A DNA stretch of 64,000 bases from the NCBI RefSeq assembly GCF_002734285.1, contig NZ_NSEA01000023.1, positions 1 to 64,000 of the forward strand, given 5' to 3'. A program made the translations under genes and the position numbers. Within the stretch, counting starts at the first letter, position 1. Each line of letters starts with the position of its first letter. Origin of the DNA: Fredinandcohnia onubensis. GTDB taxonomy: Bacteria; Bacillota; Bacilli; Bacillales; Bacillaceae_L. Below are positions 46,294 through 56,084 of the stretch, piece after piece. Below the pieces are notes generated by a model. It saw only the letters and a list, made by a program, of their open reading frames with translations, was not told the origin of the DNA and made no database searches.

Positions 46294-47109
46294 ATGATTC
46301 ACGAAAAACATGAACTAAAACACAATAACGAAAAAGCTGAATTTTTTACGTATCTTCTAGATAATTCGGAAAGTATTGACCCAGACCGTAAACGACCAAT
46401 GATTGTCATTTGCCCTGGCGGTGGCTATGTACATACTTCTGACCGTGAAGCAGAACCAGTTGCTATTCAAATGCTAAGTAAAGGTTATCATGCAAGTGTT
46501 CTAAGATATAGTGTGGAACCATCTGTATTCCCGACAGCCCTTTGCCAGTTGGCAAATGCAGTCGGCTTGATTCGTAACAATGCAGAAGACTGGAATGTTG
46601 ACCCCAACAAAATTATTGTCATGGGATTTTCAGCAGGCGGCCATTTAACTGCAAGCTTAGGAGTATTCTGGGATAAGGAGTTTTTAACAGAACAATTATC
46701 CTTTTCAAAAGAGGAAATAAAACCGAATGGATTAGTCCTAAGTTACCCTGTCATTTCTTCTGGTCCACATGCTCACGAGGGCAGCTTCCGGGCATTATTA
46801 GGAGAAAAGTTTGAGGACCAAGGGCTACGAGAATTTCTATCCCTGGAAAACCAAGTAACGTCTGAAACCCCACCAACATTTTTATGGCATACGGTATCGG
46901 ATGCGTCTGTCCCCGTTGAGAATAGCATGCTATTTGCGCAAAGTCTATTAAAACAGAGGGTCCCTCTCGAAATGCATATTTATCCTGAAGGTGTTCATGG
47001 ACTATCACTTGGTACAGAGGAAACGCAGTCAAAAGGAAGAGACAATCACATTCAGCCTGAAATAGAGAATTGGATTGAGATGGCTGCAAGATGGGTAAAG
47101 GGGCTATAA
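46294..47109 (+). CDS. Alpha/beta hydrolase esterase (acetylesterase-like)
   Basis: 271 residues, cytosolic. Oxyanion motif CPGGGYVH (40-47), nucleophile elbow GFSAGG (Ser113), acid in WHTVSDASVPVENS and histidine in PEGVHGLSLG. This arrangement fits the BD-FAE/acetyl-xylan esterase-like family that removes acetyl groups from sugars; the natural substrate is unknown. ATG 46294 follows AAAGGTGGG; the frame extends 16 codons upstream without a ribosome site. Confidence 0.85.
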   Translation: MIHEKHELKHNNEKAEFFTYLLDNSESIDPDRKRPMIVICPGGGYVHTSDREAEPVAIQMLSKGYHASVLRYSVEPSVFPTALCQLANAVGLIRNNAEDWNVDPNKIIVMGFSAGGHLTASLGVFWDKEFLTEQLSFSKEEIKPNGLVLSYPVISSGPHAHEGSFRALLGEKFEDQGLREFLSLENQVTSETPPTFLWHTVSDASVPVENSMLFAQSLLKQRVPLEMHIYPEGVHGLSLGTEETQSKGRDNHIQPEIENWIEMAARWVKGL

Positions 47110-47124
47110 AAATTTAATATGTGC

Positions 47125-47154
47125 AAAAGAGGGTCGTTAGTGGCCCTCTTTTTA
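47125..47154 (+). terminator. terminator of the esterase gene
   Basis: AAAAGAGGG / CCCTCTTTTT stem. Confidence 0.85.
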
Positions 47155-47266
47155 ATTTGCAACGAATAACACCAATACCTTGCAATCTCTTTTATTAAAT
47201 GCGTAAAATGAACAAATACTCATATAAATAAATATGATTTATTCAGCTAACGATTGGAGAGATTAT

Positions 47267-47941
47267 GTGAAACATAATTGGGAAATTGCGTTTGATTCAC
47301 TATCTAAAATAACTGTTTTATCAAACCCAAATAACGAGCCAGTCACTATTATTGGTGATGCTGATGATTTAAACTGTATCGGTGTCGGTACGGATGCTGC
47401 CGTTTTTCAATCTCTTAATGCCCCAGAATATGCATTTAAGAAATATGCGAAGAATAAAGTTGCCAAGGTTAAGGCTGAGGCAAATGTCTATCAGATCCTA
47501 GGGGAGTCCCGATTCTTTTCAAAGTGTTTTGCTTCTGAAGACCATTACCTTGTTTTAACCTATGAAGAAGGGATAACTCTATATGATTGTATCCTTCAAG
47601 GAATCCATATTCCGAAACAAGTTGTAGAGGATGTGGAGGAGGCAAGAGATTATGTTCGGAACAAGGGGCTAAACCCTCGTGACATCCATCTAAAAAATAT
47701 TTTATTGCAAAATGGACGAGCAAAAATACTTGATGTTTCCGAATACATTCAGCCGGGTAATGATTTTAGATGGGAACACCTTAAAAAAGGATATGAAGAG
47801 TATTATCATATGATTGACGGAAAAGCGGTTCCGTTTTGGGTCGTGGATACAGTTCGTAAGTGGTATAACCAACAAAACACATATTTCCCGTCAATAGATG
47901 ACTTTATGAAAATCGTTCAGAAGCTTTTATATAGGAAGTAG
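47267..47941 (+). CDS. Kinase-like protein (YrzF-like)
   Basis: 224 residues, a compact protein-kinase fold: glycine-rich GVGTDAAVF, lysine in YAFKKYAKN, glutamate helix AEANVYQIL, catalytic-loop equivalent NPRDIHLKNILL (HRD order altered to RDIH) and DVS in place of DFG. Similar to the small Bacillus YrzF-type putative Ser/Thr kinases; activity is unproven. GTG 47267 with GGAG seven bases upstream is preferred to ATG 47234. Confidence 0.75.
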   Translation: MKHNWEIAFDSLSKITVLSNPNNEPVTIIGDADDLNCIGVGTDAAVFQSLNAPEYAFKKYAKNKVAKVKAEANVYQILGESRFFSKCFASEDHYLVLTYEEGITLYDCILQGIHIPKQVVEDVEEARDYVRNKGLNPRDIHLKNILLQNGRAKILDVSEYIQPGNDFRWEHLKKGYEEYYHMIDGKAVPFWVVDTVRKWYNQQNTYFPSIDDFMKIVQKLLYRK

Positions 47942-48117
47942 AAGGTCAATTTTCACAAAAATACAACTAGTCTGTGATTTGTTGCTTTCGTAAGGTCTAA
48001 AAAAGCACCGGAACACGACCGAATGTGTTAGAATAATGTGGAAAGCAATACAGGGTCTGGCTTCATCATTAAACTAAAGCGATTATAAGTGTAGAAGTCA
48101 AAATGGAGGTTATCAAT

Positions 48118-49275
48118 ATGTATCCACTTATTCTAAGACATCCTGGACCTACTCCAATTCCGAAAAAAGTTGAACTGGCAATGGCTCAGGATATGTTTAG
48201 TCATCGTACTGAAGAATTTGTAAAGTTATACAAAGATGCCACACAACGTGTGAAACCTATCTTTGGAACTAAGCAAGATATTTTACTTCTTCCCTCAGGA
48301 GGAACAGCAGCATTAGAAGCAGCTGTGGTAAATACTGTTTCCCCTGGAGATGAAGTAGTCGTTATCACAGTAGGAGCCTTTGGAGATTATTTCGTTTCTA
48401 TTTGTGAAAAATATGGCTTAACTGTACATAAACTAGTAAAAAATTGGGGTGAAGCTTGTACAAAAGAAGACCTCAGTGAATTTTTGAAACCGTTATCTAA
48501 TATTAAGGCCGTTTTTGCTACGTATAATGAAACCTCTACAGGAATACTAAATCCAATTGAGCAACTAGCTGAAGTAGTGCGTAATCACTCAGACGCACTG
48601 TTTATAGTTGATGGGGTAAGCTGTATTGGAGGAGCCCCTGCCGAAATGGATCAATGGGGAATTGATATATTAGTAACAGGTTCACAAAAAGCGATGATGC
48701 TTCCACCTGGACTTGCACTTGTAGCCGTTAGTGAAAGAGCCTGGGAAGTAATAGAGGCCAATAACACCACTGCTTATTATTTAAATCTATTAAGCTATCG
48801 TGAGTGGGCCGCAAAAGGAATGACACCTAATACTCCTTCTATTTCGCTTATAATGGGTCTTTCTGCTGTGTGCGATTTAATTGAAGAGGAAGGCGGGTTC
48901 TCAAAAACGGTTGAACGACATGATATCATGAAAAACATGGTTAGGGAATCCATGAAAGCCTTATCAATAGAATTGTTAACGAGTGATGAGTATGCATCAC
49001 CTACAATTACGGCAATCCGTGCCCCAGAAGGATTGGATCTTTCAGCCTATTTAGGACATCTTAAGAAGGAATATCACCTAGATTTTGCTGGGGGACTTGG
49101 CCATCTCCAAGGCAAGATTTTCAGATTTGGACATATGGGCTATTGCTTCCCTAGTGATGTCCTTCAAGCAGTTTCCCTAATGGAAGCAGGTTTACAAGAC
49201 TTTTCCTATAGCTTTGAGCCTGGTGCTGGAGTAAATGCAGCACAAAATGTATTCTTGACCTCATTAAGGAAATAA
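48118..49275 (+). CDS. PLP-dependent class V aminotransferase
   Basis: 385 residues; alanine-glyoxylate / serine-pyruvate / aspartate aminotransferase group. PLP-binding features: LPSGGTAALEAA phosphate region, TYNETSTGILNP, IVDGVSCIGG with the pyridine-N aspartate, and TGSQKAMMLPPG carrying the Schiff-base lysine. C-terminal FRFGHMGYC is typical of the group. The substrate could be glycine/glyoxylate or ureidoglycine; 2-aminoethylphosphonate is less likely. ATG 48118 has TGGAGGT. Monocistronic. Confidence 0.88.
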   Translation: MYPLILRHPGPTPIPKKVELAMAQDMFSHRTEEFVKLYKDATQRVKPIFGTKQDILLLPSGGTAALEAAVVNTVSPGDEVVVITVGAFGDYFVSICEKYGLTVHKLVKNWGEACTKEDLSEFLKPLSNIKAVFATYNETSTGILNPIEQLAEVVRNHSDALFIVDGVSCIGGAPAEMDQWGIDILVTGSQKAMMLPPGLALVAVSERAWEVIEANNTTAYYLNLLSYREWAAKGMTPNTPSISLIMGLSAVCDLIEEEGGFSKTVERHDIMKNMVRESMKALSIELLTSDEYASPTITAIRAPEGLDLSAYLGHLKKEYHLDFAGGLGHLQGKIFRFGHMGYCFPSDVLQAVSLMEAGLQDFSYSFEPGAGVNAAQNVFLTSLRK

Positions 49276-49327
49276 ACGATTTAATTGCCAGACCCTATTG
49301 ATGTAATTTGTTAGTATAGGAAATGAT

Positions 49328-49362
49328 AAACTGAGTGGTTTTTCCACTCAGTTGTTTTTTTG
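49328..49362 (+). terminator. terminator of the aminotransferase gene
   Basis: AACTGAGTGG / CCACTCAGTT stem followed by G and a T-run. Confidence 0.9.
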
Positions 49363-49389
49363 TCGGAAATTTCTTAATTATACTGAATA

Positions 49390-49415
49390 TGAAACTTATT
49401 GCCTAATAAATCGTA
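49390..49415 (+). promoter_or_regulatory. sigma-W type promoter
   Basis: TGAAAC (49390-49395), exactly 16 bases, CGTA (49412-49415), matching the sigma-W consensus at both elements. It lies 82 bases before the first gene of the ydj-like operon. Confidence 0.8.
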
Positions 49416-49497
49416 GTACATTACTAACAGAGGAAATTGTAAAAACAGATTTTCCATATTCGTTAGTAAGGTTTTAGTTTTGTAAGGAGGGGTTTAA

Positions 49498-50787
49498 ATG
49501 GGAATTATTAAAGCAGCAGTTAGTGCGGTAAAAGGAAACTTAGCAGATCAATGGCTTGAGGTAATTGAACCACAGGAGATGAGCGATACAACCGTTATGT
49601 CGGTTGGTGTAAAAGTACGGGCTAAAGATCGTCGAAATCAAAATTTTAAAGGAACAGATTCCACGATTTCAAATGGGTCAATCATCCACGTGTATCCAAA
49701 TCAATTTATGCTTTTAGTTGATGGAGGAAAAATCGTGGATTACACAGCAGAAGAGGGCTATTATCAAGTTGTAAACTCTTCTCAACCATCCTTATTTAAC
49801 GGTCAATTTGAAGAAGCTTTATACGAAACCTTCAATCGTTTTAAGTTTGGTGGTGTTCCTTCTTCATCCCAAAAAGTGTATTTCATTAATCTTCAAGAAA
49901 TTAAAGGGATTAAATTTGGTACACGTAACCCGATCAACTACTTTGACAATTTTTATAATGCAGAATTATTTTTACGAACTCACGGGAGCTATTCTATAAA
50001 AATTGTTGACCCACTCAAATTTTTCATGGAAGCCATTCCAAGAAATAAAACGAATGTTGATATCAATGACATTAATGGACAATACTTATCTGAATATATG
50101 AATGCTTTACAAACGGCAATCAATAAGATGTCCGCAGATGGGATCCGAATTTCGCATGTCACTTCAAAAGGAATGGAACTTGCAAATTATATGGCTGAAG
50201 TCCTTGATGAAGACTGGACGCGGATGCGCGGAATGCAGGTTGAATCTGTGGGAATCAACAGTATTACGTATGATGATGAATCACAAAAACTGATAAACAT
50301 GAGAAACCAAGGTGCAATGCTTCAGGACGCGTCAGTACGTGAAGGATATGTCCAAGGTGCCATTGCAAGAGGCTTAGAAGCCGCTGGTTCCAATGACGCG
50401 GGATCGATGCAAGGATTTTTAGGCATGGGAATGGGGATGCAAGGTAGCAGTGGATTTATGGGCGCTGCATCTGAATCGAATCGTCAGCAAATGCAACAGC
50501 AAGAGCAAAAACAGCGAAATCAACTAGTGGAGAATCCTAATCAATGGAAATGTTCTTGTGGTCAAACAAACACAGGTAATTTTTGCTCAGAATGTGGGTC
50601 ACCCAAACAACAAGCAAATAAAGAGACGTGGAAATGTCAATGTGGCAAAGAAAATAGCGGGAAGTTCTGCTCAAACTGTGGCACTAAAAAGCCTGAAGAA
50701 CTAACATGTCAAAAATGTGGGTTTAAACCTGCAAATCAACATGCAAAATTCTGTCCGGAGTGTGGATCTCGTTTTGAACATAAATGA
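49498..50787 (+). CDS. SPFH/virion-core-like protein with zinc ribbons (YdjI-like)
   Basis: 429 residues. The N-terminal two thirds (about 1-300) is an SPFH-related domain (YPNQFMLLVDGGKIVDYTAEEGYY, quoted in part: residues about 60-80); then a Met/Gly/Gln-rich linker (300-340) and three CxCG...CxxCG zinc ribbons to the end. B. subtilis YdjI recruits PspA to the membrane with YdjG and YdjH. The extra zinc ribbons make this protein longer than YdjI as I remember it. Confidence 0.85.
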   Translation: MGIIKAAVSAVKGNLADQWLEVIEPQEMSDTTVMSVGVKVRAKDRRNQNFKGTDSTISNGSIIHVYPNQFMLLVDGGKIVDYTAEEGYYQVVNSSQPSLFNGQFEEALYETFNRFKFGGVPSSSQKVYFINLQEIKGIKFGTRNPINYFDNFYNAELFLRTHGSYSIKIVDPLKFFMEAIPRNKTNVDINDINGQYLSEYMNALQTAINKMSADGIRISHVTSKGMELANYMAEVLDEDWTRMRGMQVESVGINSITYDDESQKLINMRNQGAMLQDASVREGYVQGAIARGLEAAGSNDAGSMQGFLGMGMGMQGSSGFMGAASESNRQQMQQQEQKQRNQLVENPNQWKCSCGQTNTGNFCSECGSPKQQANKETWKCQCGKENSGKFCSNCGTKKPEELTCQKCGFKPANQHAKFCPECGSRFEHK

Positions 50788-50822
50788 TGTGCCAAATCAA
50801 GCAGAAGAAGAGGTGATATGGG

Positions 50823-51902
50823 TTGGGGGTTGTAGTCTATAAATGTATTAACTGTGGGGGACCATTAGCATTCAAAGCTGAAACCCAGAATTGGACCTGT
50901 GATTATTGTTTGAGTGAATTTACAGAAGAAGACGTGAAGAATTTTATCAATAATGAAAAAGCAGAGGAAGAAGCAGAAGCAAGTAAAGAATCCCTAGATC
51001 AGGCAAAGGAATTAGATGAGGAATTTGATGAAAAAGCTACAGGCTATACGTGTAGCAGTTGCGGAGCAGAAATTGTAACCGATGATACCACTGCCGCAAC
51101 TTTTTGTTATTATTGCCACAATCCTACGATTATTCCAAGGCAATTAGAGGGAGAATATCGACCAGAGATGGTCATTCCTTTCAAAATTAACCGTAAAAAA
51201 GCAGAAGAATTATTTAAAAATTGGTGTAAAGGGAAGCCGCTACTTCCCAAGTTCTTCACTTCAAATTCAGAGCTCGAAAAACTTTCAGGAATTTATGTTC
51301 CATTTTGGTTGTTTGATAGTAACACTTCTGGAAAAATTGAGGGTGAAGCTAGAAGAGTTAGAACCTATACCAGGGGGGATACCAGGTATACTGAAACAAA
51401 ATATTATAAGGTGATGCGCGAAGGAAAAGCAATATTCCGTGATGTGCCAGCAGATGGTTCGAAGAAAATGGATGATAAGCTCATGACCATTCTCGAGCCT
51501 TATGACTATAACGATTTAACCGATTTTTCAATGTCCTATTTGTCAGGCTTTTTTGCCGAAAAATATGATATGAACCAAAATGATGTATATGGAAGAATCT
51601 CCAACGTCCTTCGTAATAATATAGGAACTTTACTCGAAGGTACCATTCATGGATATAGTACGGTCTCTATCCTTAATGCAAACGTAAAGCTCTCGAATGT
51701 TAAAGCAAAATATGTTTTATTACCCGTTTGGATGTTTACCTACCAATATAAGGGGAAGACCTATATATTTGCAATGAATGGCCAAACCGGAAAAATTGCA
51801 GGGGATTTGCCAATTAGCATTGGAAGAGCTAGTAAATGGTTTGGTATGATTTCAGCCAGTGTCTTTGCAGTGCTGTCGTTAGGAGGGTTATTTATATGGT
51901 AA
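50823..51902 (+). CDS. Zinc-ribbon membrane protein (YdjG-like)
   Basis: 359 residues. Two zinc ribbons: CINCGG...CDYC (residues 7-31) and CSSCGAE...CYYCH (about 77-99); a basic/acidic linker between; then the core GIYVPFWLFD ... KYVLLPVWMFTYQYKGK found in TFIIB-zinc-type YdjG proteins, and one C-terminal membrane helix. The TTG start at 50823 is inferred from GAGGTG seven bases upstream; the ATG at 50818 is out of frame and soon stops. Confidence 0.85.
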   Translation: MGVVVYKCINCGGPLAFKAETQNWTCDYCLSEFTEEDVKNFINNEKAEEEAEASKESLDQAKELDEEFDEKATGYTCSSCGAEIVTDDTTAATFCYYCHNPTIIPRQLEGEYRPEMVIPFKINRKKAEELFKNWCKGKPLLPKFFTSNSELEKLSGIYVPFWLFDSNTSGKIEGEARRVRTYTRGDTRYTETKYYKVMREGKAIFRDVPADGSKKMDDKLMTILEPYDYNDLTDFSMSYLSGFFAEKYDMNQNDVYGRISNVLRNNIGTLLEGTIHGYSTVSILNANVKLSNVKAKYVLLPVWMFTYQYKGKTYIFAMNGQTGKIAGDLPISIGRASKWFGMISASVFAVLSLGGLFIW

Positions 51903-52720
51903 AGAAAAAAGTTCTCTTTATCCCATTTTTCCTCCTAACGTTGTTAGTTTTTGCGACCGTTGCATTTGCTGACAGCGAACATGTTTTCGATCAGGCCAGT
52001 TTGTTCTCAGATACTGAAAAAGTAGAATTGCAGGAGCAAGCAATTGAATTAAGTGAACAATTTCAAATGGATATCCGTATTGTCACAACGGATGATAGTG
52101 AAGGAAAATCAGCAAGAGAGTACGCCAGCGATTATTATGATACTCATGGATTCGGTTATGAAGGAACAGATGATGGAATATTGTATCTTATTGACATGGA
52201 TAACCGAGAAGTGTATATCTTTACACGCGATCGAATTGTTGATTATTTTCCAGACGTAACTGTAGAGGAAATTCTTGACCATGTCTATCCTTATTTAACA
52301 GAGGAAGCGTATGGTGAAAGTGCGAAAGCGTTCTTGTCTGACCTTGAGACTACGATGAATGTAGGAATTCCTGAAGGACCATCATCTTCTTCTGGAGGAT
52401 ATGCGCAATCGGATAGTTCTACTCCCTATTCATCAAGTACCTCCCAAGGAGAATTAGTTAAAGAACTTTTAATCTATTTTGCTATTGCAATTGGGGCTGG
52501 CGTTATTTCAGTTGGGGTAATGGCGATGTATAACAGAGGGCGCTCGACGACAACAGCCCATACGTATTTAGAATCTAATTCATTCACTGTAACCAATAAA
52601 ATGGACCGACATTACAATACACGAGTAACACAACAAAAGATTCAAAGAAATTCAAATAGTGGTGGAGGATCATCATTTTCCGGCGGCGGCAGATCTGGCG
52701 GAGGAGGAAGAGGGTTTTAA
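51896..52720 (+). CDS. TPM-domain membrane protein (YdjH-like)
   Basis: 274 residues: signal peptide or anchor ending in FATVAFADSE, an extracytoplasmic TPM (phosphatase-like) domain to about residue 150 with the DDGILYLIDMDNREVYIF strand, a Ser-rich linker, a second membrane helix (about 180-205) and a Gly-rich SGGGGRGF tail. Overlaps the YdjG-like gene by 7 bases. Completes an I-G-H set; the B. subtilis order is F(pspA)-G-H-I. AGGAGGG precedes ATG 51896. Confidence 0.87.
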   Translation: MVKKKVLFIPFFLLTLLVFATVAFADSEHVFDQASLFSDTEKVELQEQAIELSEQFQMDIRIVTTDDSEGKSAREYASDYYDTHGFGYEGTDDGILYLIDMDNREVYIFTRDRIVDYFPDVTVEEILDHVYPYLTEEAYGESAKAFLSDLETTMNVGIPEGPSSSSGGYAQSDSSTPYSSSTSQGELVKELLIYFAIAIGAGVISVGVMAMYNRGRSTTTAHTYLESNSFTVTNKMDRHYNTRVTQQKIQRNSNSGGGSSFSGGGRSGGGGRGF

Positions 52721-52722
52721 GT

Positions 52723-52757
52723 AAGCATGAGGAGATTATAAGCCTCATGCTTTTTTC
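52723..52757 (+). terminator. terminator of the ydj-like operon
   Basis: AAGCATGAGG / CCTCATGCTT stem with TTTTTT tail. Confidence 0.9.
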
Positions 52758-53015
52758 TATTCTAATAGTAAATGTCTGATTTAGTGGGATAATGGTGAAG
52801 ATACTTAAAAACTATTACAATATAACACCTACTATTTTATTTCCCGGTGGTTTGTCGAAATGCAAAAGTGGGCCGTTTGTAATAACGAACAGCGAGTAGA
52901 TTTTGCAAAAAAGTTATTTTTTATTATTAATTTTCGAAATTTTTATTTATAATAGGTAATAGACTGAACAGTCGATTTTATTTTTTCGAGATGAAACTCG
53001 AAATGGGGGTATAGT

Positions 53016-54551
53016 ATGGCTAACCAACAAGTAATAAATGCTGAACTTCAAGAAAAGGTAGATCAATTTAAAAAATTAGATGAAAAAATCACACATCTAA
53101 ATAGTGTACTTGCTCTAGCAGATTGGGATCAAAAAGTAATGGCTCCGAAGAAAGGACGTTCTCTTTTTGCCAATTCCATTGGAACCTTATCAACTGAGAT
53201 ATTTAAGCTATCTATCTCGAAGGAAATGGGTGAGCTATTAGAGGTATTAACAGATGATAAATTGTATACGCAACTAGATGACGTAACAAAAGCAACTGTA
53301 CGTGAAAGAAATAACTTCTATAAACAGTCAAAAAGCATTCCATCAGAACTATATAATGAATATATCGTGTTGACTTCAAATGCAAATGATGCATGGGAGG
53401 AAGCTAGAGAAACAAATAATTTTGAAGTTTATCTTCCATATCTTGAACGAATTGTGGAAATTAAAAAGGAATTTACGAAGTATTATGGGTATGAAGGCCA
53501 TCCATATAATGCATTATTAAATGAATTTGAGCCAGGATTAACCGTTGAAGTGCTTGACCCACTCTTTACAGATTTACGAAAAAGCAGTATTGATTTATTA
53601 AATCGAATCAATCTATCATCTTCTAAGCCAAGTGGCGAGGTTTTTGAAAAGCTTTACAATCCCGAGATTCAAAAAGAGTTTAATAAATTCTTATTACCGC
53701 GAATTGGATTTGATATGAATGCAGGAAGACTTGATGAAACTGTACATCCATTCGCTCAATCGATTAATACAGGGGATGTCAGAATTACAACCCGCTATCT
53801 TGAGGATAATGTTCGGTCTGCGATCTTTGGGACAATCCATGAAGCAGGACATGGTATTTATGAGCAAAACGTAAATCCTGAACTAGAAGGAACATCAATC
53901 TGCAATGGAGCATCCTTTGGAATTCATGAATCACAATCAAGATTTTTAGAAAATATGGTGGGACGTAGTGAAGAGTTTTGGAAGTTCTTCTATCAAGATC
54001 TCCAAAATCATTTCCCTGACCAATTAGGAAATCTGGATGTGAACGATTTTTATCGGGCAATTAATATTGTTGAGCCTTCATTTATTCGAGTTGAAGCAGA
54101 CGAATTAACTTATAATCTACATATCATGCTTCGTTATGAAATAGAAAAAGGTCTCATAAGTGGAGAAATTGCCGTTAAAGACCTTCCGAATGTATGGTAT
54201 GAGAAGATGAAGGACTATTTAGGTATTGTACCTCCAACTGATACTTTAGGAGTACTGCAAGATGTTCATTGGTCATTTGGTGGTTTGGGATACTTCCCAT
54301 CATACTCACTTGGAAACTTATATGCGGCCCAAATTTTAAATACCATTATGAAGGAACTCCCTGACTTTTACGGTCATATTGAAAGAGGAGAGTTTAGTGT
54401 CATTCAAAACTGGCTTAAAGAGAAAATACACCAATACGGTGCTATTTATACACCTGATGAATTAATTAAGAAAGTCACTGGAGAAAGCTTAAATGCTACT
54501 TATCTAGTGAACTACTTAGAAGAGAAATATTCAAAGGTTTACCAGTTATAA
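53016..54551 (+). CDS. M32 family metallocarboxypeptidase (YpwA-like)
   Basis: Thermostable carboxypeptidase 1 family, cytosolic Zn/Co enzyme that removes C-terminal residues. 511 residues, the usual size. HEAGH at 275-279 gives two metal ligands; the following GTSICNGASFGIHESQSRFLEN stretch (about 292-313) contains the downstream Glu ligand region, and DELTYNLHIMLRYE is conserved. GGGGGT before the ATG. Monocistronic. Confidence 0.94.
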   Translation: MANQQVINAELQEKVDQFKKLDEKITHLNSVLALADWDQKVMAPKKGRSLFANSIGTLSTEIFKLSISKEMGELLEVLTDDKLYTQLDDVTKATVRERNNFYKQSKSIPSELYNEYIVLTSNANDAWEEARETNNFEVYLPYLERIVEIKKEFTKYYGYEGHPYNALLNEFEPGLTVEVLDPLFTDLRKSSIDLLNRINLSSSKPSGEVFEKLYNPEIQKEFNKFLLPRIGFDMNAGRLDETVHPFAQSINTGDVRITTRYLEDNVRSAIFGTIHEAGHGIYEQNVNPELEGTSICNGASFGIHESQSRFLENMVGRSEEFWKFFYQDLQNHFPDQLGNLDVNDFYRAINIVEPSFIRVEADELTYNLHIMLRYEIEKGLISGEIAVKDLPNVWYEKMKDYLGIVPPTDTLGVLQDVHWSFGGLGYFPSYSLGNLYAAQILNTIMKELPDFYGHIERGEFSVIQNWLKEKIHQYGAIYTPDELIKKVTGESLNATYLVNYLEEKYSKVYQL

Positions 54552-54575
54552 GCTACAAAAAGTATGAAAAAATAT

Positions 54576-54615
54576 TAAACCTCGTTCCTTTATTGGGACG
54601 GGGTTTAGTTGTAGT
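54576..54615 (+). terminator. terminator of the M32 gene
   Basis: TAAACCTCGTTCC / GGGACGGGGTTTA stem; tail only moderately T-rich. Confidence 0.7.
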
Positions 54616-54688
54616 TTTATCGGAAATGAATGAATGGTATAATGCTTTTTGGAAAGTACAAGTAAGAAAGCTATAGGAGTGAAAAAAA

Positions 54689-56024
54689 CTGAACAACGAT
54701 AGATTTACAATAATTCAGATATGTATGCTCATAATTATTACACTTGCAGGAGTTTTATTTTCTGTAAGCTTTCATATCCCATTATTTATTGGATTTTTAC
54801 CTGGATTTGTATTTCTCATTTCATTAATAAGAGGGAAAGGAAGATCTCTTCGTGAAATATGGAAGATATGTAGAAAGGGAATAAGCAAAACACAGACTGT
54901 CATTCTCATTCTATTTCTAGTTAGTTTTATCCTTCCTTCTTGGTACGAAGCAGATACAATTCAAGTATTAGTTTCTGTTGCACTACAAATTGTTACACCT
55001 GATCATTTCTTTTTGCTCTCCTTTATTATTGCTATGCTTTTTTCAATGACGCTAGGTACTTCTATAGGAACACTAAGTGCAGTTGGGATTCCAATCATGA
55101 GTAGTGCAATTTCGATTGATTTGGCACCTCATATAGTAGCTGGAGCATTGTTATCTGGAGCATTTGTTGGGGACCGAACCTCACCTTTTTCAAGCGCTTT
55201 TCAGTTATTATCACACACTGTTGAGATTTCTAATAAGAAGCAATTTCGTGCATTGTCACTAACTACTATTCCAGCAATATTAATTAGTATCGTTTTTTAC
55301 AGTTATTTAGATTCCCAATATGACCTGAAACAAGGTGAAATAACAGTATTTAGCTGGGAAGAATTATCCTTTATGAAGTTATTACCACCACTTATTTTAA
55401 TAGTAGTCGTATTATTTCGGAAAGGAATTGTCTATGCATTTCTATCTAGTATCATCGTTGCGAGTATCATTTCACTCATCGATGGAACTACCTTTTACCA
55501 ACTTTTTCATGCCCTATTTTTTGGCATAAAGGGAATGGGCGGGGGCCTTATCAATATGTATATGCTTCTTATCTTTTTAGCATTGGCTGGCGCATATAAT
55601 GGGCTTTTAGAAGAATATCGTGTCATCCAGCCATTAGTCGATGGATGGTTAAATAAATCAAAAACATTAGTTGAAGATTCCGTAAAAACAATCATTGCTA
55701 CCTTTGGGATCTCTCTAATTGCCGCCAATCAGACATTACCGATTATCCTTACAGGAAGAACGCTGCTGCCGCATTGGATAAATAACCGAACGAAAACTGA
55801 CTTAGCAAGAGTTATCTGCAGACTCGACCATGCTATTTCCAGGTATGATTCCATGGAGTGTACTAACGATTATGTGTAGTACGGTATTGGGATTACCGGT
55901 AACTACTTATCTTCCTTATGCCATATTTTTATGGAGTTTACCTTTTATTACGATAGTAGCTTCTATCTATAAACACCTTATTCCTAACAAAAGAAGGACA
56001 GAACATGTACAAAAGGCCTCCTAA
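54689..56024 (+). pseudogene. NhaC-type Na+/H+ antiporter, frameshifted
   Basis: Polytopic membrane protein of the NhaC group (GTSIGTLSAVGIPIMS, SGAFVGDRTSPFSSA, AANQTLPIILTGRTLLPHW). The main frame ends at 55879 after RVIC-RLDHAI; shifting by one base from 55820 restores D-S-T-M-L-F-P-G-M-I-P-W and runs to 56024, so a single extra A at about 55820 explains the break. The first ATG is 54725, but an upstream in-frame CTG at 54689 with GGAG nine bases before it suggests the original start was also altered. A sequencing error at 55820 cannot be excluded. Confidence 0.8.
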
Positions 56025-56049
56025 TATAAAATAGCTAAAGTCCCATAGA

Positions 56050-56081
56050 AAAAACGCAGAGTTTATGAATCTCTGCGTTTC
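56050..56081. terminator. bidirectional terminator
   Basis: AAACGCAGAG / CTCTGCGTTT stem between the convergent antiporter and exporter genes. Confidence 0.85.
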
Positions 56082-56084
56082 TTA

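Noticed and set aside
48052-49296. 10-base inverted repeat AGGGTCTGGC flanking the aminotransferase gene, as a mobile-element end
   Set aside because: Too short, no target duplication and no transposase; chance is likely in regions of this size.
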